DNA from: Pythium myriotylum
Taxonomy: Eukaryota; Oomycota; Peronosporomycetes; Pythiales; Pythiaceae
Assembly (NCBI GenBank): GCA_023091665.1
Contig: JALJCQ010000028.1
Coordinates: 248,001 to 312,000 of the forward strand
Direction: 5' to 3'
Length of the DNA: 64,000 bases
Below are positions 55,381 to 64,000 of this stretch, piece by piece. The stretch's first letter is position 1. Each line of letters starts with the position of its first letter. A program made the position numbers and the translations under genes. The notes below the pieces were generated by a model. The model was not told the origin of the DNA and made no database searches. It saw only the letters and a list, made by a program, of their open reading frames with translations.

Positions 55381-55517
55381 CTACAACTCGAACGCACGCG
55401 CCGTCGCTGTATCTGTACATGCATACACATACCAATTTATGTTTGCAAAAACCTCGTGTTCTACTCCTGGAGTACTATTTTGCGTTGGTTAACAAACAAA
55501 ATCCGTTTGGAGACTAG

Positions 55518-56657
55518 CTAGCAGTCGCTTGGAATGAAGAGGGTCACTGGCGACTCGCAATCCGCCGACTTGCCCGTGTAAGTAAGCAAACCTGTGGTCT
55601 GGTCGATGCGAAAGACTTGAATATTGTTGGACTTCTGGTTGGCGACGACCAAGTAGTCTTTGTAGACGGCGAAGCTGCGCGGCACCTGGCCTCTCGTCGA
55701 TTCGTAGCCAATTGTTGTGAGTGTACCGTCCTTCGCGATCTTGAAAATGGCGATGCTGTCGTGGCCGCGATTGGATGCGTACACGAACTTGCTGCTAGCG
55801 TAAATCTCGCCACCGGTCGAGACGTTTGTGTAGCCTTCTGGGAGCGTCGAGATGGATTGCGTCGCGTTGACAGACAGCGTGCCCGTCGAGGCATCAAGGT
55901 CGTACACACCGATCGTGTTTCCAATCTCTGCGACCACGTACGCGTACTTTCTGGTCGGGTGAATTGCGATGTGGCGAGGGCCTGAGCCGTACGGGCGCGA
56001 AATAAACTCGTTCTGCGCATTTGGCACGAGCTTACCAGCCTGAGCATCGAGAGAAAACTGGGCGATGCGGTCGTTGCCGAGATCAGCGCCAAATACTCCA
56101 GACGAACCCTTACCGATCCAAGTCATACAGTGCATGCGTGAGACGTCGCGAGGTCCTTTCTCGTATTGGTGAAAGTCGATCGAAGCGCCGATCGCGCCGT
56201 CGGATTCGACCGGGTACAGACCGACGTTACCTCCAGCGTAGCTCGCGGTCGTCACAAACTTGTGATCGGGGCTCGTAGAGATGTGGGCGGCGACTCCTCC
56301 TTGCGATTCGACATGGTTGATCTCCTTGAGCGTGCCGTCGGCGTCAAAGCTGACCGCATGAAGCCAGCCCGTCGACGTAGTGTTCTTGGGAGGCGAGTAC
56401 ACCTCACTCGCCAGGTACAGGCGGCCATGAGCTCCCGCGATGAACTTGTTCTTGATGCGCGGATCCGAGGCACCCGCGGGGGTCGAGTTCACGAGTGTGA
56501 GGGAGCCATCACCGAGGTTGAACTGGAACACGCGGACGCCAAGCGCACCGCCGGAGCCGCCTGCGAAGAGAAGCACGCTCGAGTTGGCGATCGCGCCTTG
56601 CACAACTGCAGCGTACGAGGCGACAGCGCCGAGAAGAAGAAGATGCAGAGACACCAT
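55518..56657 (-). CDS. Secreted lactonase-fold (7-bladed beta-propeller) protein
   Basis: A 379-residue intronless protein beginning at the ATG at 56657 with a signal peptide (MVSLHLLLLGAVASYAAVVQG). Repeated propeller phrases occur: HISTSPDHKFVTTASYAGGN, PRHIAIHPTRKYAYVVAE and PRSFAVYKDYLVVANQKSNN, typical of the lactonase/6-phosphogluconolactonase-like family (the YbhE/carboxymuconate cyclase group). Cytosolic members hydrolyse 6-phosphogluconolactone; a secreted oomycete member more likely acts on another lactone or cyclic substrate, unknown. Several N-x-S/T sites agree with secretion. It is not the SOL-type phosphogluconolactonase. Confidence 0.86.
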   Translation of the reverse strand: MVSLHLLLLGAVASYAAVVQGAIANSSVLLFAGGSGGALGVRVFQFNLGDGSLTLVNSTPAGASDPRIKNKFIAGAHGRLYLASEVYSPPKNTTSTGWLHAVSFDADGTLKEINHVESQGGVAAHISTSPDHKFVTTASYAGGNVGLYPVESDGAIGASIDFHQYEKGPRDVSRMHCMTWIGKGSSGVFGADLGNDRIAQFSLDAQAGKLVPNAQNEFISRPYGSGPRHIAIHPTRKYAYVVAEIGNTIGVYDLDASTGTLSVNATQSISTLPEGYTNVSTGGEIYASSKFVYASNRGHDSIAIFKIAKDGTLTTIGYESTRGQVPRSFAVYKDYLVVANQKSNNIQVFRIDQTTGLLTYTGKSADCESPVTLFIPSDC

Positions 56658-57394
56658 CGAAGTGCGCGGCTTGGTTGACTTGCGGGTTATTTGAAAAGTA
56701 TTCAGCTCCTGGAGACTCGTTATCGCGGACGGTCTCCCCGATTGTGGACTCGAGAGCACGGTGTTTAGACAGCTGTGGGAAATGGTGGATGCCACGAAGC
56801 AAAGAGTAAACAGGGGGATTCAGCAGCGTGGACTGTGGTTGTACCACTTCAGTTTGGAGAATGATCAGTGCCAACTACCAAGACCACCAAGCTGCAGCGA
56901 GGGATTACCCTTGGTTCAGGGTCGATGACACTCGCTGAAGAGCTGAGACCTTGCGTTAACTTGCGAGTGTTCTGCCGTCAATCGAGTCAGTCGATTAGAC
57001 GATGGTTGTGTTAGTCAATAGGTCAGCACGATGTTACGACATCCACGTCACTGACTCTTTGACGACCAAATGTGTAAATCCAGACGGCACATCATAAGGG
57101 GCAACAAGCGGATGAGGATGCAACGGTCTATTGTGGATGCAGATACAAGGGATCCGACGAAATCCACCCATCACGGGGGGGCTCGTGGAGTTGCACACCT
57201 GGACGTTTGTCCAAACAAGTCGAGAGCTCCAGGAGAACTCTGCACTGCCAACGCCGCCTCGGCGTCGTTGTTGGAGGCAAACCGACACTGCGGTTGTATA
57301 CTTCTTTGTCCTTTCGTTTTTTGTTTCGTTTCGAAAACGTGGTTGCCAAACACATGCAAGATGCACCAAGCGGCTGTCCCAATCGTGGGACGTT
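56658..57394. other. Intergenic region
   Basis: About 0.74 kb between the lactonase-like gene's 5' end and the 3' end of alternative oxidase 3; no supportable gene. Confidence 0.5.
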
Positions 57395-58351
57395 TTAGTG
57401 CTTGCCGATGAAAGGACTCACGCCCTTGACCTGGTCGAGCCCGGCGAACGTGTGGTTCACGTCGCGGTGGTTCGCTTCGTCAGCGCGGATGCACTTGATC
57501 ATGTCGTAGACCTTGGCGTCCGATGGGAGTTTGTAGTAGTTGCGCGCGATCGCCGGCGCGAGCATGTCCTGCCACTCTTTCAAGTGGCCGTCCTCAATGT
57601 CCTTGAGCAGACCAGTGTACGTCTTGACGGCTTCTTCTTCGAGGTATCCGACGAAGCGGTGACACGTACGCGGCGAGACGAGGTACGAAATGAAGAAAGC
57701 GTTGAAGAAAACGCCCTGCGCGCCAAGCACGAGCAGGCGGAAGAGGTACCCCGGCTGCTTCATGTTCATGAAGATGAGCAGGTGCATGCGCTCGTTCTCG
57801 GCCTCCTCTAGCAGCGTGTGGATCCATCCGTAGTCACGGCGCATGGATCGCAGCGATCGCAAGTGGCGAGCCATGCCGCCAACCATACCAGGCACGCCGG
57901 CGACGGTCTCGAGGAAGAGGCAGCGGTGGAGCCAGTCTTTCTCGGTCATGGCACCGCCGGGGCCGCGGTAGCCCGAGATGATGTCAAAGCCCTTGCGGAC
58001 GAGCTTGACCGCAAAGTAGGCGGCCTTTTCGTGGGGCTTCTTGGCGTCGTGGTGGGTCTGCGGCAGCTCCGAGATCTTATTGAGGTCGTAGACTGCGTGG
58101 GGCACCGGGTTGTCCCACACGGGATCAGCTGACGGCATGGCGTAGTCGAGGGGATGGCGCGTGGACGACTGCGTAAAGTGGGCGATCATGGGCTGCTCCT
58201 CCGTGACGTTCGTGGCCTCCGACTTGGGCTTGTCGGTTGAGAACCGCACGACATGGAAGGGCGAAACCGTGTGAGTCAGCGATTGGAGCAATGGAGCCTG
58301 CGAGCGGAGCATCGAGCCCTTGAGCAGACGCGAGGTCGAGGCGAGCAGCAT
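57395..58351 (-). CDS. AOX: Mitochondrial alternative oxidase, paralogue 3
   Basis: A 318-residue intronless protein from the ATG at 58351. The presequence (MLLASTSRLLKGSMLRSQAP) is Ser/Leu/Arg-rich. The core keeps every ligand motif: LFLETVAG, AENERMHLL, YLEEEA and RADEANHRDVNH. It shares WDNPVPHAVYD with paralogue 1 and IEDGHL with paralogue 2. Same reaction as the other two. Three functional-looking paralogues within 16.5 kb suggest local duplication with inversion, and may allow stage- or stress-specific expression (inference). Confidence 0.96.
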   Translation of the reverse strand: MLLASTSRLLKGSMLRSQAPLLQSLTHTVSPFHVVRFSTDKPKSEATNVTEEQPMIAHFTQSSTRHPLDYAMPSADPVWDNPVPHAVYDLNKISELPQTHHDAKKPHEKAAYFAVKLVRKGFDIISGYRGPGGAMTEKDWLHRCLFLETVAGVPGMVGGMARHLRSLRSMRRDYGWIHTLLEEAENERMHLLIFMNMKQPGYLFRLLVLGAQGVFFNAFFISYLVSPRTCHRFVGYLEEEAVKTYTGLLKDIEDGHLKEWQDMLAPAIARNYYKLPSDAKVYDMIKCIRADEANHRDVNHTFAGLDQVKGVSPFIGKH

Positions 58352-59227
58352 GGTGCCTGGAGAGAGAGAGACGGGTGATCTTGATGGGAGACTTGGTCAG
58401 TCGAATGATGATTGAAGAATGGACTTCCCTTCCCCGACTTTGATCATGGCGAGAAACTCCCCACGTCGGCAGCTTCAACGTGTCGGGGTGGGTGGTTTCA
58501 GTTGTTTACCACGAGCTTGCATTCGTCAACCCCGAACCACCGTCAAGGAACCTTCCAATCAGAAAAAATGAAGCTCCATTATGCACCAATGCAAAGTCAT
58601 GCAAGTGGGAATGGTGGCGGTCCTGGGGTCTGTCTCATGGCTCCTCCCAAGCAGAAAAAAGTCTGTCGACGGATTTTGTCGGACGACTCTGACGTGGTGG
58701 GTGGCTCCTCGTCCCACGTGAGGGGTGACTCGCGTCAGTACAGATCGAGACGAATTAGTTGTCTTCAAGTTGCTCGTCCACCCATGTCTGTCCTCGTACG
58801 TCATCTCCATCCCGACGTGAGACCGTCGTGGGCAACTGCTCCTTTCGACCTCTGGTTTTCGCCGGACACAATTATTGACAAGACCCTAATGATCTATCCG
58901 CCCCTCTGTTCCGCATCCCTCTTTAATAATCCCCACCACCAATCGATCCATCAGTCTGGTCAGGACCGTACTCGGGTATATATTTCTGATGCTGGAGCCG
59001 TTTGAAGCATCGCAACTGTCGATCGGTGCGATGCTGTCGGATGTGCCTGACCGTGTCGGGCTTGGTTAAGCTCGATCCACACGTATTTCTGGCGTGCGTC
59101 TGATCTCCATCAAGCGGCCGCGAAAATACCATGAGCAGCGTGCACCTGAGCTAGTCTCGAAGAACACACTCTCAGAAGCAAACTGGCGTCGCGCAACGTT
59201 CTCCTAGTCTCGATCAACGTGAAGCCT
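58352..59227. other. Divergent intergenic region (alternative oxidase 3 / ABCG transporter)
   Basis: About 0.88 kb without a supportable gene; contains the upstream regions of both divergent genes. Confidence 0.5.
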
Positions 59228-61069
59228 ATGACTGGTACGGGAGCCTCAGTTGTCACACCTGGGCCTGTCGACACAGTATACCAGATCACATCCGACGAGC
59301 CCCCCAAGTCGTTGGCGTCCAAGGCAACGCTGCCATGCACACTCAGCTGGTCCGACTTGACTTACACGGTCAACGTGAAGAAGACAAACAAGACTCCGGA
59401 CGGCAAGAAGAAAATCCTCCGCGGCGTGACAGGTCGGTGCCGCCCCGGTGAGCTCACCGCCGTGATGGGACCTTCCGGATGTGGCAAGACGACGATGCTG
59501 GACATCCTCGCGGATCGTATTAGCACCGGCACGATCGAAGGTGCCATTGAACTGAACGGAGCGAAGCGCAATGAGAAGGCTTTCCGGGCCGTGACAAGTT
59601 ACGTGGCCCAAGAGGACTCGTTTCTTGGGTCGTTTACGGTGTTGGAGACTCTCCGCATGGCTGCAAAAATCAGTCTCCCGACAAGTGTCAGCGACGCCAT
59701 GATCGAGCAGCGAGTCCAAAGCGTGATCGACGAGATGGGTCTTCGAGTGTGTGACCACGCTCTCATCGGCGATATCTTCCACAAGGGTATCTCCGGTGGA
59801 CAGAAGCGGCGGCTGTCCATTGCAGTCGAACTGCTCTCGAACCCGTCCATACTTTTGCTTGACGAGCCGACCTCCGGGTTGGACTCGAGTGCCACTTACA
59901 ACGTGATGAAGTTCATCGTCAAGCTCTGTGAAGAAGGCAAGACCGTAGTTTGCACGATCCACCAGCCGTCGTCGCTTGTGTATGAGATGTTTACAAACGT
60001 CGTGATCCTTAGCGCTGGGCAGACCGTGTACTTCGGGCCTCGCCAAGACTCGCTCGTCCATTTTGCCAGCGCTGGATACCAGTGTCCGATGTACGCAAAT
60101 CCTGCGGAGTACTACATCGAGCTCGTGAATGCCGACTTTGAAGGGCACGCAGACATCCCCAAGCTCGTCGATGCGTATGCAACGAGTGATGTAGTGCGTT
60201 CGATCACCGATGGCATTGCCAGCGATCGTGCTGTGCAGCAGCGCAGTGCTTCGACCAACAAGGATATGGAGCCGGTAAAACCCTCGGCGTGGCGCCAATT
60301 CTGGGTGCTCATGTACCGCAACTCGCTCAACAACATGCGCAATCCGGGTATCTACTGGGTGCGTGTGTTCATGTACTTCATGCTCTCCTTCATGGTCGGT
60401 ACGATGTACCTCTCGACCAACAAAGACATCTCCGAGGAAGACTTGGTCCCGCTGCTCTTCTTCGTCCAGGCATTTTTGGTGTTCATGTCGGTCGCCGTAT
60501 TGCCATTCTTCATCGAGCAACGGTCGGTCTTCATGCGTGAGCGTGTCAACTCGGGACTCAACGTCTTCTCTTACGTCATCGCCAACTTTGTCGCGGCGCT
60601 GCCAGGTATCTTCCTCATCGCACTCATCTCCTCGCTGCTCGTCGTGTACCTCGCGGGTCTCAACAACTTCGGCTGGTTCTTGCTCAACCTCTTCCTCTCG
60701 TTGGTCGTGGCCGAGTCCATGATGCACGTCATCGGCGCCGCCGTGCCACACTACATCATCGGTATCGCTCTTGGTGCTGGCATCTTCGGCATGTTCATGC
60801 TGTGCGAAGGCTTCATGGTACCAAAGGACTCGATCCCGGACTACTGGATCTGGGGCTACTACCTCGCTTTCCACTCGTACTCGTTCGAGTCGTTCGTCTA
60901 CAAACACTTTGCCTACGAGACGAGTCCGGCCGCCGCCATGATCCTCAAGCGTCTGGGCATGGAGAACGTTGACGTCCCTCGTGACATGGCCATCCTCGCA
61001 GGCTACGCCGTGGGCTTTGAGCTCATTTTCACGTTCATTCTCTACAAATTCCACACAGGACGCCGCTAG
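59228..61069 (+). CDS. ABCG-type half transporter (white/brown complex family)
   Basis: A 613-residue intronless protein; the ATG at 59228 is three codons into the open frame. The nucleotide-binding domain comes first: Walker A GPSGCGKTT (about 81-89), signature ISGGQKRR (about 188-195), Walker B ILLLDEP with D-loop SGLDSS, and the switch His in CTIHQPSS. The membrane domain follows (about 355-610) with six hydrophobic segments. This reverse order and single set of domains define ABCG half transporters, which dimerise to export lipids, sterols or xenobiotics. The N-terminus before the ATP-binding part is short. Substrate unknown. Confidence 0.94.
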   Translation: MTGTGASVVTPGPVDTVYQITSDEPPKSLASKATLPCTLSWSDLTYTVNVKKTNKTPDGKKKILRGVTGRCRPGELTAVMGPSGCGKTTMLDILADRISTGTIEGAIELNGAKRNEKAFRAVTSYVAQEDSFLGSFTVLETLRMAAKISLPTSVSDAMIEQRVQSVIDEMGLRVCDHALIGDIFHKGISGGQKRRLSIAVELLSNPSILLLDEPTSGLDSSATYNVMKFIVKLCEEGKTVVCTIHQPSSLVYEMFTNVVILSAGQTVYFGPRQDSLVHFASAGYQCPMYANPAEYYIELVNADFEGHADIPKLVDAYATSDVVRSITDGIASDRAVQQRSASTNKDMEPVKPSAWRQFWVLMYRNSLNNMRNPGIYWVRVFMYFMLSFMVGTMYLSTNKDISEEDLVPLLFFVQAFLVFMSVAVLPFFIEQRSVFMRERVNSGLNVFSYVIANFVAALPGIFLIALISSLLVVYLAGLNNFGWFLLNLFLSLVVAESMMHVIGAAVPHYIIGIALGAGIFGMFMLCEGFMVPKDSIPDYWIWGYYLAFHSYSFESFVYKHFAYETSPAAAMILKRLGMENVDVPRDMAILAGYAVGFELIFTFILYKFHTGRR

Positions 61070-61140
61070 AACACGCTTGGAGTTGGTTGCTCTCGAATAT
61101 GTGACGTGTGCGATGCCAAATGGCTACATCGACCGAAACT

Positions 61141-61193
61141 GGTTACAATGTACACAGTAACCACCCCTGCCATGTATAGTATACACAATGTGT
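61141..61193 (+). repeat. Palindromic repeat, copy 1
   Basis: Contains TGTACACAGTAACCACCCCT and TGTATAGTATACA; near-identical to 63219-63271. It is followed by an imperfect hairpin with arms AGACAGCGA (61211-61219) and TCGCTGTCT (61245-61253). Non-coding, possibly MITE-derived. Confidence 0.75.
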
Positions 61194-61705
61194 ACAAAAT
61201 GATATAGTATAGACAGCGATGATGGACTATATTATAGTACACCGTCGCTGTCTCTATAACAAGGGTGCCTAGGGGTACGCTCGATGCTGTTTTATCAATG
61301 CACTGCTTGAGCGGACATGAACCACAATCCAGACGCCCGTCCGCTCTCAGAACGCTAAACCTCCGTTGAGGTTACTCAAAAAGGTGTGGGATACGAGCAT
61401 CCTCGTAGGACAAAACAGCTCTGCGCCCAGGCTGCAACACACCTCGTGGCGCGGAAGCTGCAGATTTGAGTATATATGCGCGAAAGGGCATCGGCGACCC
61501 GGCAAGTGCGACCTCGTCCACGACCCAAAATCCTCCCCGGAAAGTTTTGTTTTGTGAATTTCTTCCCTTTTGTTCGGGTTTGGCACGACCGGTGGAGGCC
61601 GGTTTCTGCCAAATCCAGTGCCAAATGTGCTTTTTGGCACACCGTTGGAGATGCTCTCAGTGTTTCGAGAGTCGCATTCTCCAAGTTGCCGTGTGAGAGT
61701 GAACG

Positions 61706-63123
61706 ATGGCGCGGAAGTGGTTCCAGCTCGTGGGTGTGGACGGCATGGCGCTGACATCAGTCGATGCTGTTGTCGTGGAAATTGAAGATGTTGCTGCTTT
61801 ACGAGATGCTGTATTTGCAGAAGTCTCTCGTGCTCTCCCTGCAACTGTGATCGCGTCCGACCTCGCCGTCTTCGACGCGAACGGTGTGGCGTTGCCCAGG
61901 TCATGGTCGTCAGTGAAGGAGTATGGCAATGATGGAGAGAATGCGCTCATCGTGCGAGTGCCGAAGCGCGCAGTTGCTACGGATGTTCGCGGTAATTTGA
62001 ACCGGGTCCAAGTGCAGTTCACCACTAGAGAACTGAAGTATTTACTCGACAGAGACCCGGCAAGGTATAGTTTGTTACAGTCGCCCGCGTTGACGTCCGG
62101 AGAAGCGCTTCAGATCCGTACAAGTGTTCGATCAGCGATCAAGTCTGTGACGCGAAATGCCATTGGAATTCGTGAAGGGGTTCTCCTGGGAGGTCCGCTC
62201 AATTTGAGCCAAGGCCAAACGAAATCTGCCTTCTACTATGCCTATTCCAGATTTGGTGGAATCTTGGCTGCGAAAGTGCGATGCACAAGCAAGTGTTTCA
62301 GAGAGAAGTTGATGTCAATTTCGCGTTGGGAAGTCACAGGAATATTGTTCAGTTTCTCAAGTCATTTTCCATTGGAAATGCCGAAAACGAGCAGCGGCAT
62401 ATTATCGTGATGCCGTTCTTTGCTTGGTGTGCTGCTGACTTGCTCGCGCAACATTCTCCGATTGAGCTTCGAGCATTGATCACCATTGCGCACGACTGCT
62501 TCAAAGCACTTTGCCATATTCATTCGAAGAAGTATTGCTTCGCTGATTTGAAACCCGCGAATATTATGCTTCATTCTGGGGAACAAGGTGGCGCCACGCT
62601 GATTGATTTTGGTGGTGCGGTGAGACTCGGGGATCCCATTGTCGAGGTCACCGATCAATTTTGCTTGGATGTGGCTATACTGCAAGGCTCGGAGCTCCTT
62701 GATTGGACATGTTTGGGAACGACGTTGGCGCAGCTGGCGGGTATCGACATTACCAAGTATCACTCAAGGCAGAATCTTGCCAGATCCTTGAAAGACGGGC
62801 TTGAACAGGTGGATCATCTCGTTGGCCAACTCATCATTCGTTGCCTCGAGAACCCGAGTGAGACTCGAATCCAAGCAGCGTTGGATGCTTTGCCGATCTC
62901 CTTCTGCTACATATGTCGGAGCTCATTCACCAAGGGTATTCGATCGCGCCATCATTGCCGAAAATGCAGCTATTCGGTCTGTGGTGAGCATTCTGGTAGA
63001 AAATTGCATGTACCGCCCGACACGAAGGAGGTTCGTGTTTGTGATGATTGTTTTACGTCGTACCAGTCAGAGCATGCAGAGGAGGAAGAGGAGAAGAGTA
63101 GTTCTCCTCATCATCGACAGTAG
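61706..63123 (+). pseudogene. Crinkler-like N-terminus + atypical kinase + FYVE-type zinc finger, frameshifted
   Basis: Two overlapping frames together describe one protein of about 470 residues. Frame 1 (from the ATG at 61706) has an N-terminal domain resembling the ubiquitin-like header of Crinkler proteins (WFQLVGVDGMALTSVDAVVV), then a kinase N-lobe to GGILAAKV. Between 62278 and 62281 the homology moves to another frame with no intron possible, equal to one base lost or two gained. Frame 2 continues with FREV-like helix C text, FADLKPANIM (HRD replaced), LIDFGGA (DFG kept), and a C-terminal FYVE-like finger (CYICRSSF ... RSRHHCRKCSYSVCGEH ... VCDDCF). FYVE fingers bind phosphatidylinositol 3-phosphate on endosomes. 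Either a recent pseudogene or a sequence error; the later frame has no other defect. A GCATTCTCCAAGTTG element lies 18 bp before the ATG. Confidence 0.65.
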
Positions 63124-63218
63124 CTAAGCGATCTCTCGATATTGAAATCGGAGTAAGTCGCCAGGAGTCACCCACCACCTTCCACTCAATAGCGATGATG
63201 TACTATAGTACACAGGGG

Positions 63219-63271
63219 TTACATTGTACACAGTAACCACCCCTAGAGTGTATAGTATACATCCTGTGTAT
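63219..63271 (+). repeat. Palindromic repeat, copy 2
   Basis: Direct-orientation partner of 61141-61193. The surrounding GGGGTTAC...GTAACCACCCC forms an inverted repeat, and TGTGTATTATACACA next to it is a further palindrome. Confidence 0.75.
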
Positions 63272-63327
63272 TATACACAAGGGTTACAGTGCACCCTGTC
63301 CCGTTTCTGCGACTCGTGGGTGGAGAC

Positions 63328-63355
63328 GTGCCTGACTCGCAAGTGGGTCAGGCAC
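63328..63355. repeat. Short hairpin with GTGCCTGAC arms
   Basis: GTGCCTGAC at 63328-63336 pairs with GTCAGGCAC at 63347-63355 across 10 bases; a further GTGCCTGAC follows near 63381. Could be part of a transcript end or a degraded small element. Confidence 0.6.
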
Positions 63356-63738
63356 ATCGGTTTCAATCACGTGCCTGACCGAGTCGTTTCCACCTTGAAG
63401 CGTCAACGTCGCCCCTCCTGCGACAGCTCAAAATAGATCATACAACATAGCTAGGAGGGATGACTTTCTTGCTCGTCCCACCCTCGCCCGAATCTCTCTA
63501 TGAACCTCTTATAATCCATATCTATTCGTGTCGTCCACCAACTCCCCGCCTTCTCTGCTGATTAAATACCTTTTCAATCTAATACCCCTTTCAACCATCT
63601 TTCTGATCTTCACAGCACCGATCTAGTTGCCTTCACCTTGATCGGAACCGGAATCGCCTCCCACTCGGCAATCCGCCTCCGCCTCCTCAAGCCTCCCTTC
63701 CTCTCTCTCTCTCTCTCTCTCTCTCTCCCGTCGCCACC

Positions 63739-63873
63739 ATGTGCATGAAGATCGAGTGCCCGACGTGCCACAAGCCCACGTGGAAGGGCTGCGGCCAGCA
63801 CATCGAATCGGCGCTCGGCGGCGTCGCCGAGGCCGACCGCTGCCCCGGCTGGAAGGAAGGCAAGCACCAGTAA
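63739..63873 (+). CDS. 44-residue conserved Cys-rich protein
   Basis: A short frame with an ideal start context (GCCACCATG) just after a (CT)n leader (63701-63727). The protein begins MCMKIECPTCHKPTWKGCG and has a CPGWK motif near its end; six cysteines with a C-x2-C pair suggest a zinc-binding fold. Small proteins of this form (CPTC.K.TW.GCG.HI...) occur widely in fungi and other eukaryotes, from general knowledge, with no assigned function that I can state. Length fits that family. Too short for most gene finders. Confidence 0.72.
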   Translation: MCMKIECPTCHKPTWKGCGQHIESALGGVAEADRCPGWKEGKHQ

Positions 63874-64000
63874 ACGCGCGAAGAAACGGCTCTGTATTCT
63901 CCCCAATATACCTTGTCTTTGCATCTCTCCACGCCTTTGTCTTGAGTTTTTACGGCCTCGCCAAGATGATATACGTCTCGAGGCCGACCGGGAACTGCTT
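63874..64000. other. Window end, 3' flank
   Basis: Presumed 3' untranslated region of the small Cys-rich gene; nothing else is visible before the window ends. Confidence 0.4.

Noticed and set aside
59246..61054. 602-codon minus-strand open frame opposite the ABCG gene
   Set aside because: Pure antisense shadow; His/Glu/Arg-rich, no domain, while the plus strand has all ABC motifs.

Overview
The window looks like nuclear DNA of an oomycete, probably of the Pythium/Phytophthora type. The evidence is convergent: GT-AG introns of only 50-79 bp; an oomycete Inr/flanking-promoter-region core about 30 bp upstream of both pectate lyase genes; secreted family-3 pectate lyases; an atypical kinase fused to Armadillo repeats; a Crinkler-like N-terminus on a kinase; and an unusual bZIP-like family. 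Codon third positions are G/C rich. The species cannot be named from the sequence alone.

Layout. 1-7,400: two 577-bp direct repeats, about 99% identical, flank a decayed Tc1/mariner-type transposon and a TKL-like kinase/Armadillo gene. 7.5-12.3 kb: a tandem pair of secreted purple acid phosphatases. 14.7-25.5 kb (+ strand) and 31.9-36.3 kb (- strand), plus 39.0-40.7 kb (+): eight members of one bZIP-like family in three architectures, interrupted at 26.5-30.1 kb by two tail-to-tail pectate lyase genes, one of which carries a doubled catalytic domain. 40.9-58.4 kb: a gene-dense, mostly housekeeping block containing a MAPEG enzyme, three alternative oxidases (41.9, 54.4 and 58.3 kb), a METTL21-like methyltransferase, a starch-binding-domain/PFK-2/FBPase-2 fusion, a membrane-anchored GH5 glucanase, splicing factor SPF27, mitoribosomal mS35, the AP-4 mu subunit and a secreted lactonase-fold protein. 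59.2-63.9 kb: an ABCG half transporter, a frameshifted Crinkler-like/kinase/FYVE gene between two copies of a palindromic repeat, and a 44-residue Cys-rich protein.

The most notable content is the bZIP-like cluster. All eight proteins align without a gap over 49 residues, starting at the core HREVQRxF. The canonical basic-region Asn position is Val in seven and Ser in one. Four are intronless and share a C-terminal W-[DN]-x-I motif. Three share a different N-terminal motif (DALxLF), a C-terminal motif (LFxF) and an intron at exactly the same codon as the eighth, which carries a long extra C-terminal region.

Limits: all calls come from reading motifs and splice signals by eye; no database searches were run. 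Long intergenic stretches, mainly between the bZIP-like genes, hold no gene I can support.
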